Assembly: GCF_014196255.1 (NCBI RefSeq)
Contig: NZ_JACIDH010000026.1
Coordinates: 1 to 37,243, forward strand
Length of the DNA stretch: 37,243 nucleotides
Source of the DNA: Sphingomonas pseudosanguinis
Lineage (GTDB): Bacteria; Pseudomonadota; Alphaproteobacteria; Sphingomonadales; Sphingomonadaceae
Direction of reading: 5' to 3'
Below the pieces are notes generated by a model that had not been told where the DNA came from, made no database searches, and saw only the letters and a program-made list of their open reading frames with translations. Below are positions 23,652-31,700 of this stretch, piece by piece. A program made the translations under genes and the position numbers. Numbering within the stretch: the first letter of the stretch is position 1; every line of letters starts with the position of its first letter.

Positions 23652-24452
23652 TCAGGCGCGGGTCTGAACGCCACCAGCCTGACCGGCGGTGGTCGTCGCC
23701 GGGGTCGCCTTGACGGCGGTCGGCTTGGCAGCGGCGCCCGAAGCGATGGCGGGGCGAACCGCACCGTTCGAGGCCAGGAAGCCCAGCACGTCGTTGGAGA
23801 ACGACGACAGGTCTTCGGCGATGCCCTTGTTACGACGCTGCAGCCAGTTGAAGGCGAGCACGGCCGGAACCGCGACGACCAGACCCAGTGCGGTCATGAT
23901 AAGCGCTTCACCGACGGGACCGGCGACCGCGTCGATCGACGCCTGGCCCGACGAGCCGATCTTGATGAGCGCGCGGTAGATGCCGATAACCGTACCGAAC
24001 AGACCGATGAACGGCGCGGTCGCACCGACGGTCGCGAGGAAGGCGAGACCGCCACCCAGCTTCGAGTTGATCGCGGCTTCCGAACGCGCCAGCGAGCCGT
24101 GCAGCCAGTCATGCGCCTCGACCGGATCGGTCAGCTTCGAGTGCTGGTCCTGCGCGGCCAGGCCGTCGTCGACGATCTGCTTGTAGGCCGAGTTCTTCTC
24201 GAGTTTGGCCGAACCTTCGCGCAGCGAGTTCGCCGACCAGAAGCCCTGACGGACGCGCTTGGCCTGGTTGATGATCTTCTGCTGCTCGAACAGCTTCGAG
24301 AACAGGATGTAGAACGACACGATCGACATCAAGCAGAGGATGGTGAACACCGACTGCGAGATGAGGCCGCCTTCCTTCAGGGCCTGGCCGAGACCGTAGG
24401 GGTTTTCGGCACCGGCCGCGGCGCCGCCCGCGGCGAGGATGGTGGTGAGCAT
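23652..24452 (-). CDS. exbB: ExbB/MotA/TolQ-family proton-channel protein
   Basis: This 266-residue inner-membrane protein forms the pentameric scaffold of the TonB motor. It has three transmembrane segments: SVFTILCLMSIVSFYILF near residues 35-52, a central one in LAFLATVGATAPFIGLFGTV, and a third in ALIMTALGLVVAVPAVLAF. The family signature VGATAPFIGLFGTVIGIY is clear. A poorly conserved Ala/Thr-rich tail of about 40 residues (after FLASNGAVRP) is unusual and may be disordered. AGAGGA lies about eleven bases before the ATG. It sits between tonB and exbD. Confidence 0.95.
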   Translation of the reverse strand: MLTTILAAGGAAAGAENPYGLGQALKEGGLISQSVFTILCLMSIVSFYILFSKLFEQQKIINQAKRVRQGFWSANSLREGSAKLEKNSAYKQIVDDGLAAQDQHSKLTDPVEAHDWLHGSLARSEAAINSKLGGGLAFLATVGATAPFIGLFGTVIGIYRALIKIGSSGQASIDAVAGPVGEALIMTALGLVVAVPAVLAFNWLQRRNKGIAEDLSSFSNDVLGFLASNGAVRPAIASGAAAKPTAVKATPATTTAGQAGGVQTRA

Positions 24453-24505
24453 GGTTGGTTAGGTCCTCTGACTAAAGCGTTTGAGTTTGAACCGGCTTTT
24501 AGCCG

Positions 24506-25186
24506 TTATTCCTGTGGCAACTGCCAACGGATGTTAAGCGTGTAGGACGAGGCGACCGGATTACCCGAGGCGTCCTGCGCCGGGGTAAAGCGGACACGCG
24601 CCTTCGAGATGCGACAGGTCGCATCGTCCAGGGCCCGGTTGCCGCTGCCCGACAGGATCGAGCAATCGGTCACGCGGCCATCGGTGCCGATCGACAGCTT
24701 CGCCGACACGCGACCTTCCGCGCCTTCGCGCTGGGCCGAGGGCGGATAAGCGTCGGGACCGAAATACTGGCCCGGGTTACCGCGCAGACCGGCGGCCTTC
24801 GAAACCGTCGGCGGTGCGGGCGGCGCAGGCGGAGCCGGCGGCGCAGGCGGGGCCGGCGGCGCGGTCGGCTGGCTCAGCGGGATGATGCTCGTCGTCGTGA
24901 CCGCGGGTGCCGGGACGGGCACGTTCACGATCGGCGGCGGCGTGACCACCGTGGTCGGCGGCGGAGGCAGATTCGGCTGCTCCGGCGGCGGGGGCGGTGG
25001 TTCATCGGGCGGGGGTGGGGGCGGCGGCTCTTCCACGTTGAACGTGTCAAGCTTTTCGGTCGCCTTCTTCACGTACTGGTATGCCAGTCCCGTGACGAAG
25101 GCGTAGCCCAGGGCTGCGTGGATGAGCACGACGATAACGATCGCGACCACCTTGCCCCCGGACATCTTCTGGTCAGTATAGGCCAT
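24506..25186 (-). CDS. tonB: TonB energy-transducing protein
   Basis: This 226-residue protein spans the periplasm from the ExbB-ExbD motor to outer-membrane receptors. It has an N-terminal transmembrane anchor (VVAIVIVVLIHAALGYAFV, about 13-31), a proline-rich spacer (residues about 53-125 with poly-Pro runs and a tandem Ala-Pro-Pro block), and a C-terminal TonB domain (PPSAQREGAEGRVSAKLSI to YTLNIRW). Two cysteines, in VTDCSIL and DATCRISK, are present in the C-terminal domain. It is first gene of the operon; GAGGAG lies upstream of ATG 25186. The Ala-Pro-Pro coding stretch near 24810-24860 is a short GC-rich tandem repeat and may vary in length between strains. Confidence 0.95.
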   Translation of the reverse strand: MAYTDQKMSGGKVVAIVIVVLIHAALGYAFVTGLAYQYVKKATEKLDTFNVEEPPPPPPPDEPPPPPPEQPNLPPPPTTVVTPPPIVNVPVPAPAVTTTSIIPLSQPTAPPAPPAPPAPPAPPAPPTVSKAAGLRGNPGQYFGPDAYPPSAQREGAEGRVSAKLSIGTDGRVTDCSILSGSGNRALDDATCRISKARVRFTPAQDASGNPVASSYTLNIRWQLPQE

Positions 25187-25401
25187 TCAGCAACGAAACT
25201 CCTCAGTCTGCCAGTTTCGCCTCGCCGTAGCGTGGGGACGTGGGAAACTCCTGCCATGCTCTTTCGGCATGCGGCAGAGCCTTGGACCCTATCGTGACGG
25301 CTGGCGCGGCGCAATCAGTTTGTCGGACGTAATAAACGTACAATAGCGCCATGACGAAATTATTTCTGTATTGTTAATAAACGAAGGAGTAGCGCGAAGC
25401 G

Positions 25402-26307
25402 ATGAATCCGCTGTCCCACGCCGTGCCCCGCGCCGTCCGCATCGGTGCCCTGAGCCTTTTGATTTCCGTTCTGGCCGCCCCCGCCTGCGCGCAGGTGACG
25501 ACGATGGCCTCGCCGCGACCGGCGGATGCCGCGCCGGGCGCGCCCGGCCTGGGCTATGCCGACCTTGCCGATCTCGTGCTCTCCGCGCCCGTCATCGCCG
25601 ACGTCACCATCCGTTCGACGACCGCGATCAAGGGGGCCGAGGCGGCCGGCGTCGCGCCGGGGCATCAGCGGCTCTATGTCGAGGCCGATGTCGGCACGCT
25701 GCTGCGCGGATCGGGTGGGCTGCCGGCGCGGGTCGGTTACCTCTTCGACGCGGCGACCGATGCGCGCGGACGGGTCCCCAAGCTCCGGAAGATGCGGGTG
25801 CTGATCTATGCGCGGCGGGTGCCCAATGCCCCCGACCAGTTGCAGTTGGTCGCCCCCGATGCGCAGTTGCCCTGGACGCCGGATACCGATCAGCGCAGCC
25901 GGACGATCGCGCGCGATGCGCTGTCGCCCGAGGCGCCGCCGGTCATCACCGGCGTCGGCAATGCCTTTTACGTACCCGGCACCCTGCCCGGCGAAGGCGA
26001 GACGCAGATTTTCCTGACCACGGCCAAGAACCGCCCCGTCTCGCTATCGGTGCTGCGCCGTCCGGGCGAGGAGCGCCGCTGGGCCGTGGCGCTGAGCGAG
26101 ATCGTCGACGAAGCCGCCGCCCCGCCGGCGCGCGATACGCTGCTCTGGTATCGCCTGGCCTGTGCGCTCCCGGAGTCGCTGCCCGATCACAGCACCGCCT
26201 CGCTCTCGCCCGAGGATGCGCAGGCGGCGCGTGAGGATTATCGCTATGTCGTCCAGAAGCTCGGCCCGTGCAGCCGGACACGTCAGGTCCCGACCGCGAG
26301 CAGCTGA
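25402..26307 (+). CDS. Exported protein of unknown function
   Basis: This 301-residue protein has a signal peptide (twin Arg region then ALSLLISVLAAPACA, cleavage near residue 30 at ACAQ). The mature protein has no motif I can name. It has beta-rich-looking segments (VIADVTIRSTTAIKG, QRLYVEADVGTLLRG, VLIYARRVP, ETQIFLTTA) and two C-terminal cysteines (LACALPE, GPCSR). Conserved hypothetical proteins of this style occur in sphingomonads. GAAGGAG lies 13 bases before ATG 25402, a longer spacing than usual. It is divergent from tonB, with a 215-base gap, and its end overlaps the convergent mini-gene by 25 bases. Confidence 0.75.
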   Translation: MNPLSHAVPRAVRIGALSLLISVLAAPACAQVTTMASPRPADAAPGAPGLGYADLADLVLSAPVIADVTIRSTTAIKGAEAAGVAPGHQRLYVEADVGTLLRGSGGLPARVGYLFDAATDARGRVPKLRKMRVLIYARRVPNAPDQLQLVAPDAQLPWTPDTDQRSRTIARDALSPEAPPVITGVGNAFYVPGTLPGEGETQIFLTTAKNRPVSLSVLRRPGEERRWAVALSEIVDEAAAPPARDTLLWYRLACALPESLPDHSTASLSPEDAQAAREDYRYVVQKLGPCSRTRQVPTASS

Positions 26308-26570
26308 CCGGTGACGGCCTGCGCGGCGGCGAGATAGGCGACCGCTGCCGCAATCGCGTCGGGCGATGCGTCGGGCGACGGCATGACGGCATTGATCCGC
26401 GCATCCGGCGCGATGGCGATCGCAAGCGGGCCGATCGCCGCCTCCGCCATCGCCTGCGCCACCGAGTCGCGCCCGGGCATCAGCACCAGCACGAGGTCGA
26501 CGCCGGGATGCGCCACGACCACGGCGCGGACGTCGGCGTCGGGGGCCAGATCGATGCGCCGCGCGACCAT
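26283..26570 (-). CDS. SDR-like C-terminal mini-protein beside folB
   Basis: This 95-residue product resembles only the last third of a short-chain dehydrogenase/reductase: PDARINAVMPSPDASPDAIA and AAVAYLAAAQAVTGQLLAV match the usual RVNAVxPG and AVxYLAxAxxVTGQ-x-LxV elements. The N-terminal glycine-rich NAD motif and the catalytic Tyr-x3-Lys are absent, so it cannot be a normal reductase. It begins five bases after the folB stop on the same strand. Since FolM is an SDR of pterin metabolism, it may be a remnant or a stand-alone descendant of such a gene; that is inference. It could also be a Rossmann-like accessory protein. Confidence 0.6.
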   Translation of the reverse strand: MVARRIDLAPDADVRAVVVAHPGVDLVLVLMPGRDSVAQAMAEAAIGPLAIAIAPDARINAVMPSPDASPDAIAAAVAYLAAAQAVTGQLLAVGT

Positions 26571-26575
26571 GGCGG

Positions 26576-26944
26576 TCAGCGGCGGTGGCGGACCAAGGTG
26601 ATGCCGATCGCCTCACCATCCTCGGCGATGGCCAGCTTCACGATCTTCACCTTCACCCGCTGCACCCGCTGGTCCTGCAGGAACAGCGTGTCGCAGATAT
26701 GGTCCGCAACTCCCTCGATCAGCGTGAAATGCACGCCCTCGGGCAGCACCGTCGCGGCATGTTTCAGATCGAGATAGTTCTTCGACGCGGCCAGCGGCGT
26801 GTCCGGCGTATAATGGTCCGGACAGTCGAGATCGACGGTCAACGAGATCCGCAGCGGCTGCGGCAGGTGCGTTTCCTCGGAATAGATGCCGGTCAGCACC
26901 TGGACTTCGAGGTCATGGACTTCAAGCTGGAGACGGTCTTCCAT
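26576..26944 (-). CDS. folB: Dihydroneopterin aldolase
   Basis: This 122-residue protein fits FolB, which splits dihydroneopterin into hydroxymethyl-dihydropterin and glycolaldehyde in folate synthesis. Segments are LEVHDLEVQVLTGIYSEE (the GxYxxE region with the substrate-binding Glu), PLRISLTVDLDC, NYLDLKHAA, LIEGVADHICDTLF and the C-terminal KVKIVKLAIAEDGEAIGIT holding the catalytic Lys. The fold is T-shaped tunnelling. The sequence is somewhat divergent from E. coli FolB, so a related epimerase activity is possible. ATG 26944 has GAGGCG about six bases upstream. It is followed directly by the SDR-like mini-gene. Confidence 0.85.
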   Translation of the reverse strand: MEDRLQLEVHDLEVQVLTGIYSEETHLPQPLRISLTVDLDCPDHYTPDTPLAASKNYLDLKHAATVLPEGVHFTLIEGVADHICDTLFLQDQRVQRVKVKIVKLAIAEDGEAIGITLVRHRR

Positions 26945-26982
26945 GACAGCGCCTCTAGCCAGAGCGCGCGGCCAAGGGAAGC

Positions 26983-27606
26983 ATGGGCTTGCATCGCGCA
27001 CGCCACGGGTTAAGGGCGCGCCTTTCCCCACCCCGGCGATCGGACCCCGCCCTTTTGTCCCAGACGATCGATCTCATCCCGCTCGACGCGGTCGACCCGG
27101 TTTTGGTCGAGGCGCTGCTCGACCACGCCTTTCCGCCGGGGCGACAGGCGCGCACGGCGTATCGCGTGCGCGGATCGGTGGCGCCGGTGGCATCGCTCTG
27201 CTTCGCCGCGCTGGCGGGCGACGGCACGCTGATCGGCTCGATCCAGTGCTGGCCGATCACGCTGACCGATGCGCAGGGATCACGCTGGCCGATGATCATG
27301 ATCGGGCCGGTCGCGGTCGCGCCGGAGCGTCAGCGCGACGGGATCGGCCGGCGGCTGTTCCTCCACATGCTGGCTGCCGCCGAGCGACAGGGGCTGGACC
27401 GCGCGATGATGCTGATCGGCGATCCCGAATATTATGGCCGCTTCTTCGGCTTCTCGGCGGAGCGGACCGCGCGGTGGGAACTGCCCGGTCCGGTCGAGCG
27501 CCACCGGTTGCTGGCGCGCGGGCCGGACGTGCCCGACCGGGCGGGGATGCTGGGGCCGGGCGACCCGGCCTTTACGGCGCAGGCTTCGATCCTTACCTCG
27601 AACTGA
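26983..27606 (+). CDS. GNAT-family N-acetyltransferase
   Basis: This protein of up to 207 residues has a GNAT fold: WPMIMIGPVAVAPERQRDGI is the core strand plus acetyl-CoA pyrophosphate loop (Q-R-D-G-I-G-R), then AAAERQGLDRAMMLIGDPEY and YYGRFFGFSAE, typical of the YhbS-like subgroup. The substrate is unknown. ATG 26983 has AAGGGA close upstream; the first 25 residues look poorly conserved, so a TTG at 27055 is a possible alternative start. It is divergent from folB and begins a run of four genes with very short or overlapping junctions (DUF1285, nudL, CCA transferase). Confidence 0.85.
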   Translation: MGLHRARHGLRARLSPPRRSDPALLSQTIDLIPLDAVDPVLVEALLDHAFPPGRQARTAYRVRGSVAPVASLCFAALAGDGTLIGSIQCWPITLTDAQGSRWPMIMIGPVAVAPERQRDGIGRRLFLHMLAAAERQGLDRAMMLIGDPEYYGRFFGFSAERTARWELPGPVERHRLLARGPDVPDRAGMLGPGDPAFTAQASILTSN

Positions 27607-27608
27607 TC

Positions 27609-28181
27609 ATGCCCATGGCGCCGTCCCCCGACCTGTCCTCCCTGAGCCTCGCCGAGATCGTGCGGGCGATGGAGGAGCAGAAACTGCCGCCCGTATCGCA
27701 ATGGAATCCCAGCCATTGCGGCGACAGCGAGATGCGGATCGCGCGCGACGGCACCTGGTATCATCAGGGCAGCCCGATCGGCCGCCTCGCCATGGTGCGC
27801 CTGTTCTCGACCATCCTGCGCCGCGAGCCGGATGGCCGCCACGTGCTGGTCACGCCGGTCGAGAAGCTCGACATCGCGGTCGAGGATGCGCCCTTCGTCG
27901 CCACCGTGCTGAAGATCGAGGGCGAAGGGCGCGATGGCCGGCTGGTGTTCCAGCTCAACACCGGCGATCTGGTCGCGGCCGGCCCCGACCATGGCCTGCG
28001 CTTCGAAGAGGGGGAGGACGGCCCCCGCCCCTATCTGCATGTCCGCGACGGTCTGGAGGCGCTGATCGCGCGGCCGGTCTATTACGAACTGGCCGAACGC
28101 GCGCTGGCGGGCGGCGACTCGACACCGGGCGTGTGGAGCAACGGCGCGTTCTTTCCATTGACCGCTGCGGAGCCGGCATGA
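27609..28181 (+). CDS. DUF1285 family protein
   Basis: This 190-residue soluble protein matches DUF1285: PPVSQWNPSHCGDSEMRIAR, DGTWYHQGSPIGR, LVTPVEKLDIAVEDAPFVA and the C-terminal RPVYYELAERAL. The function of the family is unknown. It starts three bases after the GNAT stop, and its stop overlaps the nudL start (ATGA). DUF1285, NUDIX and CCA-transferase genes recur together in alphaproteobacteria, hinting at a shared role in nucleotide or RNA metabolism; that is inference. Confidence 0.9.
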   Translation: MPMAPSPDLSSLSLAEIVRAMEEQKLPPVSQWNPSHCGDSEMRIARDGTWYHQGSPIGRLAMVRLFSTILRREPDGRHVLVTPVEKLDIAVEDAPFVATVLKIEGEGRDGRLVFQLNTGDLVAAGPDHGLRFEEGEDGPRPYLHVRDGLEALIARPVYYELAERALAGGDSTPGVWSNGAFFPLTAAEPA

Positions 28182-28768
28182 CGCTGGCCGAAAGGCTGGC
28201 GGAGGCGATGGCACGTATTCCGATCGGCGAATTGCTGACCGGTGACGGCGTCGAAAGCCATGAGATGGCGGCGGTGCCGACCGCCGCCGCCGTGCTGGTG
28301 CCGGTCACCGATCGCGTCGAGCCGGGCGTCGTGCTGACCCAGCGGACCGAGACGCTGCGCAATCATGCCGGACAGATCGCCTTTCCCGGCGGCCGCGCCG
28401 ATCCGGGCGACCGCGATCTGGTCGCGACCGCGCTGCGCGAGGCGGAGGAGGAGATCGGCCTGTCCCCGCGCGCGGTCACCGTCGTCGGGCTGGCCGACCG
28501 CTACCGCACCGTCACCGGGTTCGAGGTGACGCCGGTGCTGGGCGTCATCCCGCCCGACCTGACACTCACCCCGTCCGAGGCGGAGGTTGCGAGCCTGTTC
28601 GAGGTGCCGCTGGCCTATCTCCTCGATCCCGCACACCACCACCGGGTCAGCGCGCCGTGGCGCGGACGGACCCGCCATTTCTACGAGATATTATGGAACG
28701 ACCGGCGCATCTGGGGCGCGACCGCGGCGATGATCGTCAACCTGTCACGGCGGCTGCAATGGGCATGA
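28178..28768 (+). CDS. NUDIX hydrolase, CoA pyrophosphatase type
   Basis: This 196-residue NUDIX enzyme has the complete box in GGRADPGDRDLVATALREAE followed directly by EEIGL (G-x5-E-like spacing with REAEEEIG), and the upstream LRNHAGQIAFPGG that marks the NudL/CoAse group, which splits CoA and acyl-CoA to phosphopantetheine and 3',5'-ADP. Later parts (TPVLGVIPPDL, EVASLFEVPLAYLL, HFYEILWNDRRIWGATA) agree. Metal ligands are the box glutamates. It overlaps both neighbours by four bases, so expression is coupled to DUF1285 and the CCA transferase. Confidence 0.92.
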   Translation: MTLAERLAEAMARIPIGELLTGDGVESHEMAAVPTAAAVLVPVTDRVEPGVVLTQRTETLRNHAGQIAFPGGRADPGDRDLVATALREAEEEIGLSPRAVTVVGLADRYRTVTGFEVTPVLGVIPPDLTLTPSEAEVASLFEVPLAYLLDPAHHHRVSAPWRGRTRHFYEILWNDRRIWGATAAMIVNLSRRLQWA

Positions 28769-29916
28769 ACCCCGCCACCGTGCCCTGGGCCGATCGCGAC
28801 GACCTGATCGCGCTGGCCGCCACGCTGGAGGCGCGTTTCGTCGGCGGCGTGGTGCGCGATTCGCTGTTGGGGCATGCGGTCGCCGACATCGATCTCGCCA
28901 CGCCGCTGTCGCCCGAGACCGTCATCGCGCGGGTGCGCGACAGCGGGTTCAAGCCGGTGCCCACCGGCATCGCGCATGGCACCATCACCGCCGTCCTGCC
29001 GGATGGTCCGGTCGAGGTCACGACGCTGCGCCGCGACGTCTCGACCGATGGCCGCCATGCCGTGGTCGCCTTCACTGATGACTGGCGCGAGGATGCGGCG
29101 CGGCGCGACTTCACGATGAACGCGCTCTATGCCGATCCCCGGACGGGGGCGCTGTTCGACTATTTCGGCGGGCTCGACGATCTGAAGGCGGGACGCGTCC
29201 GCTTCATCGGCGATCCGCTGCAACGGATCGCTGAGGATCATCTGCGCATCCTGCGCTTCTTCCGCTTCCATGCCCGCTTCGGTCAGGCGATCGACGAGGC
29301 GGGGTTGGCGGCTTGTACTGCGCGCGCCAACGACCTGATGGCCCTGTCGCGCGAGCGGATCGCGGCGGAATTGCTCAAGCTGCTGGTGGCGGCGCGCGCG
29401 GTGCCGGTCGTCGCGCTGATGGTCGAACGCGGCATCCTGCGCGCGGTGATCCCGGAGATCGATGCGGAGGGTGCCGAGCGGCTCGCGGTGCTGGCCGAGC
29501 GCGAGCAGGCGGCGGGTGTCGCCCCGGACGCCATTCGTCGCCTTGCCGCCTTGCTGCCCCCCCAGGCCGCCGAAGCGGTGGGCGCGCGGTTGAAGCTGTC
29601 CAATGTGGATCGCAAGCGCCTGATCGCCGCCACCGCCGGGCCGGGGGACGAGGGGCCGCGAGCGCTGGCCTATCGTGTCGGCGTTCCGGGCGCGGTCGAC
29701 CGATTGCTGCTGGCGGGCGAGTCGGTGGACGCGGTTCGCGACTGGAGCCCCCCCGCCCTGCCGCTGACCGGCGGGGCCCTGGTCGCGCGCGGGATCGGCA
29801 AGGGGCCGGAGGTGGCGCGGTTGCTGCGCCAGGTCGAGACGCGGTGGATCGCGGAGGGTTTCCCTGACGAGACGCGCGTCGCCGAACTGGCCGACGCGGC
29901 GGTCGCTCAGGCCTGA
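28765..29916 (+). CDS. CCA tRNA nucleotidyltransferase / poly(A) polymerase family
   Basis: This 383-residue class II nucleotidyltransferase adds or repairs the 3' CCA of tRNA. The head has FVGGVVRDSLLG, the metal-binding pair in DIDLATPL, RRDFTMNALYADP (nucleotide selection) and DYFGGLDDLKAGRVRFIGDP, then the neck QRIAEDHLRILRFFRFHARF and an alpha-helical body. Lacking an N-terminal HD insertion, it looks like the alphaproteobacterial CCA type; a poly(A) polymerase role is less likely. Start ATG 28765 overlaps the nudL stop; ATG 28759 is also possible. Its end overlaps the convergent EAL-protein gene by ten bases inside a palindrome. Confidence 0.92.
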   Translation: MNPATVPWADRDDLIALAATLEARFVGGVVRDSLLGHAVADIDLATPLSPETVIARVRDSGFKPVPTGIAHGTITAVLPDGPVEVTTLRRDVSTDGRHAVVAFTDDWREDAARRDFTMNALYADPRTGALFDYFGGLDDLKAGRVRFIGDPLQRIAEDHLRILRFFRFHARFGQAIDEAGLAACTARANDLMALSRERIAAELLKLLVAARAVPVVALMVERGILRAVIPEIDAEGAERLAVLAEREQAAGVAPDAIRRLAALLPPQAAEAVGARLKLSNVDRKRLIAATAGPGDEGPRALAYRVGVPGAVDRLLLAGESVDAVRDWSPPALPLTGGALVARGIGKGPEVARLLRQVETRWIAEGFPDETRVAELADAAVAQA

Positions 29917-31577
29917 GCCGCGATCATCGCCCAGGCGGCATCGGGATCGAGCGGACGGGCATAGACATAGCCCTGGCCATAGGTGCAGCCGAGCGCGGCC
30001 AGGGTCTGGCCCAGCTCGACCGTCTCGATCCCCTCGGCGGTGGTCTTCATGCCCAGCGCCTGGGCCAGGCCCAATATGGCGCGGACGATCGCGATCTTGT
30101 CGCGATCGGCCAGCATGCCCGAGACGAAGCTGCGGTCGATCTTGAGCACGTCGATGGGCAGGCGCTGGAGATAGGCCAGGCTGGAATAGCCGGTGCCGAA
30201 ATCGTCCATCGCCACCATGGTGCCCAGCGCCTTCAGCGCCTCCATGATGCCGGTCACCCGGTCGGGATCGCCGACGATCGCGCTTTCGGTGAGCTCCAGC
30301 GTCAGGCGGTCGCCGGTCAGCGCGGTGCGCGCCAGCGCCTGCTCGATCACATCGGGAATGACGTCGCGCTGCAACTGGATGGCCGAGACGTTGACCGACA
30401 TGCGGATGCCGCAATGCCCCCCCGCCCGGCGGTCCCATTCGGTCAGCTGGCTCAGCGCCCGGTCGATCGCCCAGCGGCCCAGCGGCACGATCAACCCCGA
30501 TTCCTCGGCGACGGGGATGAAGTCGGACGGGAAATGGTCGCGCCCATCGGCATCGCGCCACCGGGCCAGCGCCTCGAACGAGACGACCTTGCCGGTGGAG
30601 AGGTCGCAGATCGGCTGATAGGCCAGATGCAGCTCTTCGCGCTCGATCGCATGGCGCAGCGCGGTTTCCATCGCGAACTGCGCGCGCGCCAGGGTGAAGG
30701 CCTGGGGGTGATAGACCTGGGTATTACCGGCGGTCTTGGTCTGCTTGACCGCGAATTGCGCGTGGCGGATCAGTTCCTCGGCATCGCCGTCCTGATCGGC
30801 GCCGAAGGCGATGCCGATCGAACCTTCGACATTGACCTCGAAATCGGTCAGCCGGAACGGGGCGGCCAGCGCGCGCTCGATCCGCTCGGCCAGGACATGC
30901 GCCTCGTCCTCGCCGCCGTCGATCATCATCAGCACGCCGAACTCGTTGCCGCCGATCCGGCCGATCGAGTCGCGCGACCGCAGCGCGCCCTTCAACCGGC
31001 GCGCCACCGTGATCAGCAATTCGTCGGCGACCAGCGAGCCCATGCACGCGTTCAGCCGCCCGAAGCGGTTGAGATCGACCACCAGCACCGCATGGGCGTG
31101 GCCGGTCTCCATCATCAACTCGATCAGATCGCCGAAACCCTGCCGGTTGGGCAGGCCGGTCAGGCTGTCGATCGTCATCTCACGACGCAGGCTGCGTTCG
31201 GTATGATGCTGCGCGGTGTGGTCGACCAGCATCAGCACGAAGCTGTCCGGCTCGTCCTCGGCCGACCGCGTCAGCGTCGCCTGGAAATAGCGGCGGTCGA
31301 TCACATCGCCCAGGGCGATCGGGAATTCGATCGAGTCGCGCTCGTGCCCCGGAAACATGGCGAGGCGGGTGGCGAGTTCGTCGATCAGCATCGACAGGGC
31401 GGCCGCCTCGTTCAATCCGGCGCGGCGAAACGCCTCGTTGCTGGTGACGACGATCGGGCGGCCATCGACCAGCGCGATCTCGGCGGCGGGAATCGCCATG
31501 ATCCCGACCGCGCATGATGTCAGCGTGGCGTAATGTCGCGTCGAGGGGCGCGGCGTAGGATAAGCGATCGAGGCCAT
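29907..31577 (-). CDS. PAS-like/GGDEF(degenerate)/EAL cyclic-di-GMP protein
   Basis: This 556-residue protein has an N-terminal PAS-like sensor (about 30-130), a GGDEF domain (DSLTGLPNRQGFGDLI onwards) and an EAL domain to the end. The GGDEF site reads IGGNEF, with Asn for the central Asp/Glu, so cyclase activity is doubtful. The EAL domain looks complete: SFEALARW, SVNVSAIQL, LELTES, MDDFGTGYSSLAYL, LKIDRSFV and TTAEGIET. It is thus most likely a c-di-GMP phosphodiesterase, with the GGDEF part regulatory. There is no transmembrane segment, so it is cytosolic. Start is ATG 31577 or GTG 31583. It is convergent with the CCA gene. Confidence 0.92.
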   Translation of the reverse strand: MASIAYPTPRPSTRHYATLTSCAVGIMAIPAAEIALVDGRPIVVTSNEAFRRAGLNEAAALSMLIDELATRLAMFPGHERDSIEFPIALGDVIDRRYFQATLTRSAEDEPDSFVLMLVDHTAQHHTERSLRREMTIDSLTGLPNRQGFGDLIELMMETGHAHAVLVVDLNRFGRLNACMGSLVADELLITVARRLKGALRSRDSIGRIGGNEFGVLMMIDGGEDEAHVLAERIERALAAPFRLTDFEVNVEGSIGIAFGADQDGDAEELIRHAQFAVKQTKTAGNTQVYHPQAFTLARAQFAMETALRHAIEREELHLAYQPICDLSTGKVVSFEALARWRDADGRDHFPSDFIPVAEESGLIVPLGRWAIDRALSQLTEWDRRAGGHCGIRMSVNVSAIQLQRDVIPDVIEQALARTALTGDRLTLELTESAIVGDPDRVTGIMEALKALGTMVAMDDFGTGYSSLAYLQRLPIDVLKIDRSFVSGMLADRDKIAIVRAILGLAQALGMKTTAEGIETVELGQTLAALGCTYGQGYVYARPLDPDAAWAMIAAQA

Positions 31578-31700
31578 CGCCACATCGTGTAGCCCAGGGA
31601 AGGTTAAAAGCCCCTAAAGCGTACGCAACGATCGAATCCGGAAACGGTTGTGATCCAACACTTCCTTAGCCGATCGCGAAACACCGTTGCCCGGTGCCGA

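Noticed and set aside
28681..30561. 626-residue open frame antisense to the CCA-transferase gene and running in another frame of the EAL-protein gene
   Set aside because: It crosses two well-supported genes and has low-complexity Arg/Gly/Pro composition typical of shadow frames.
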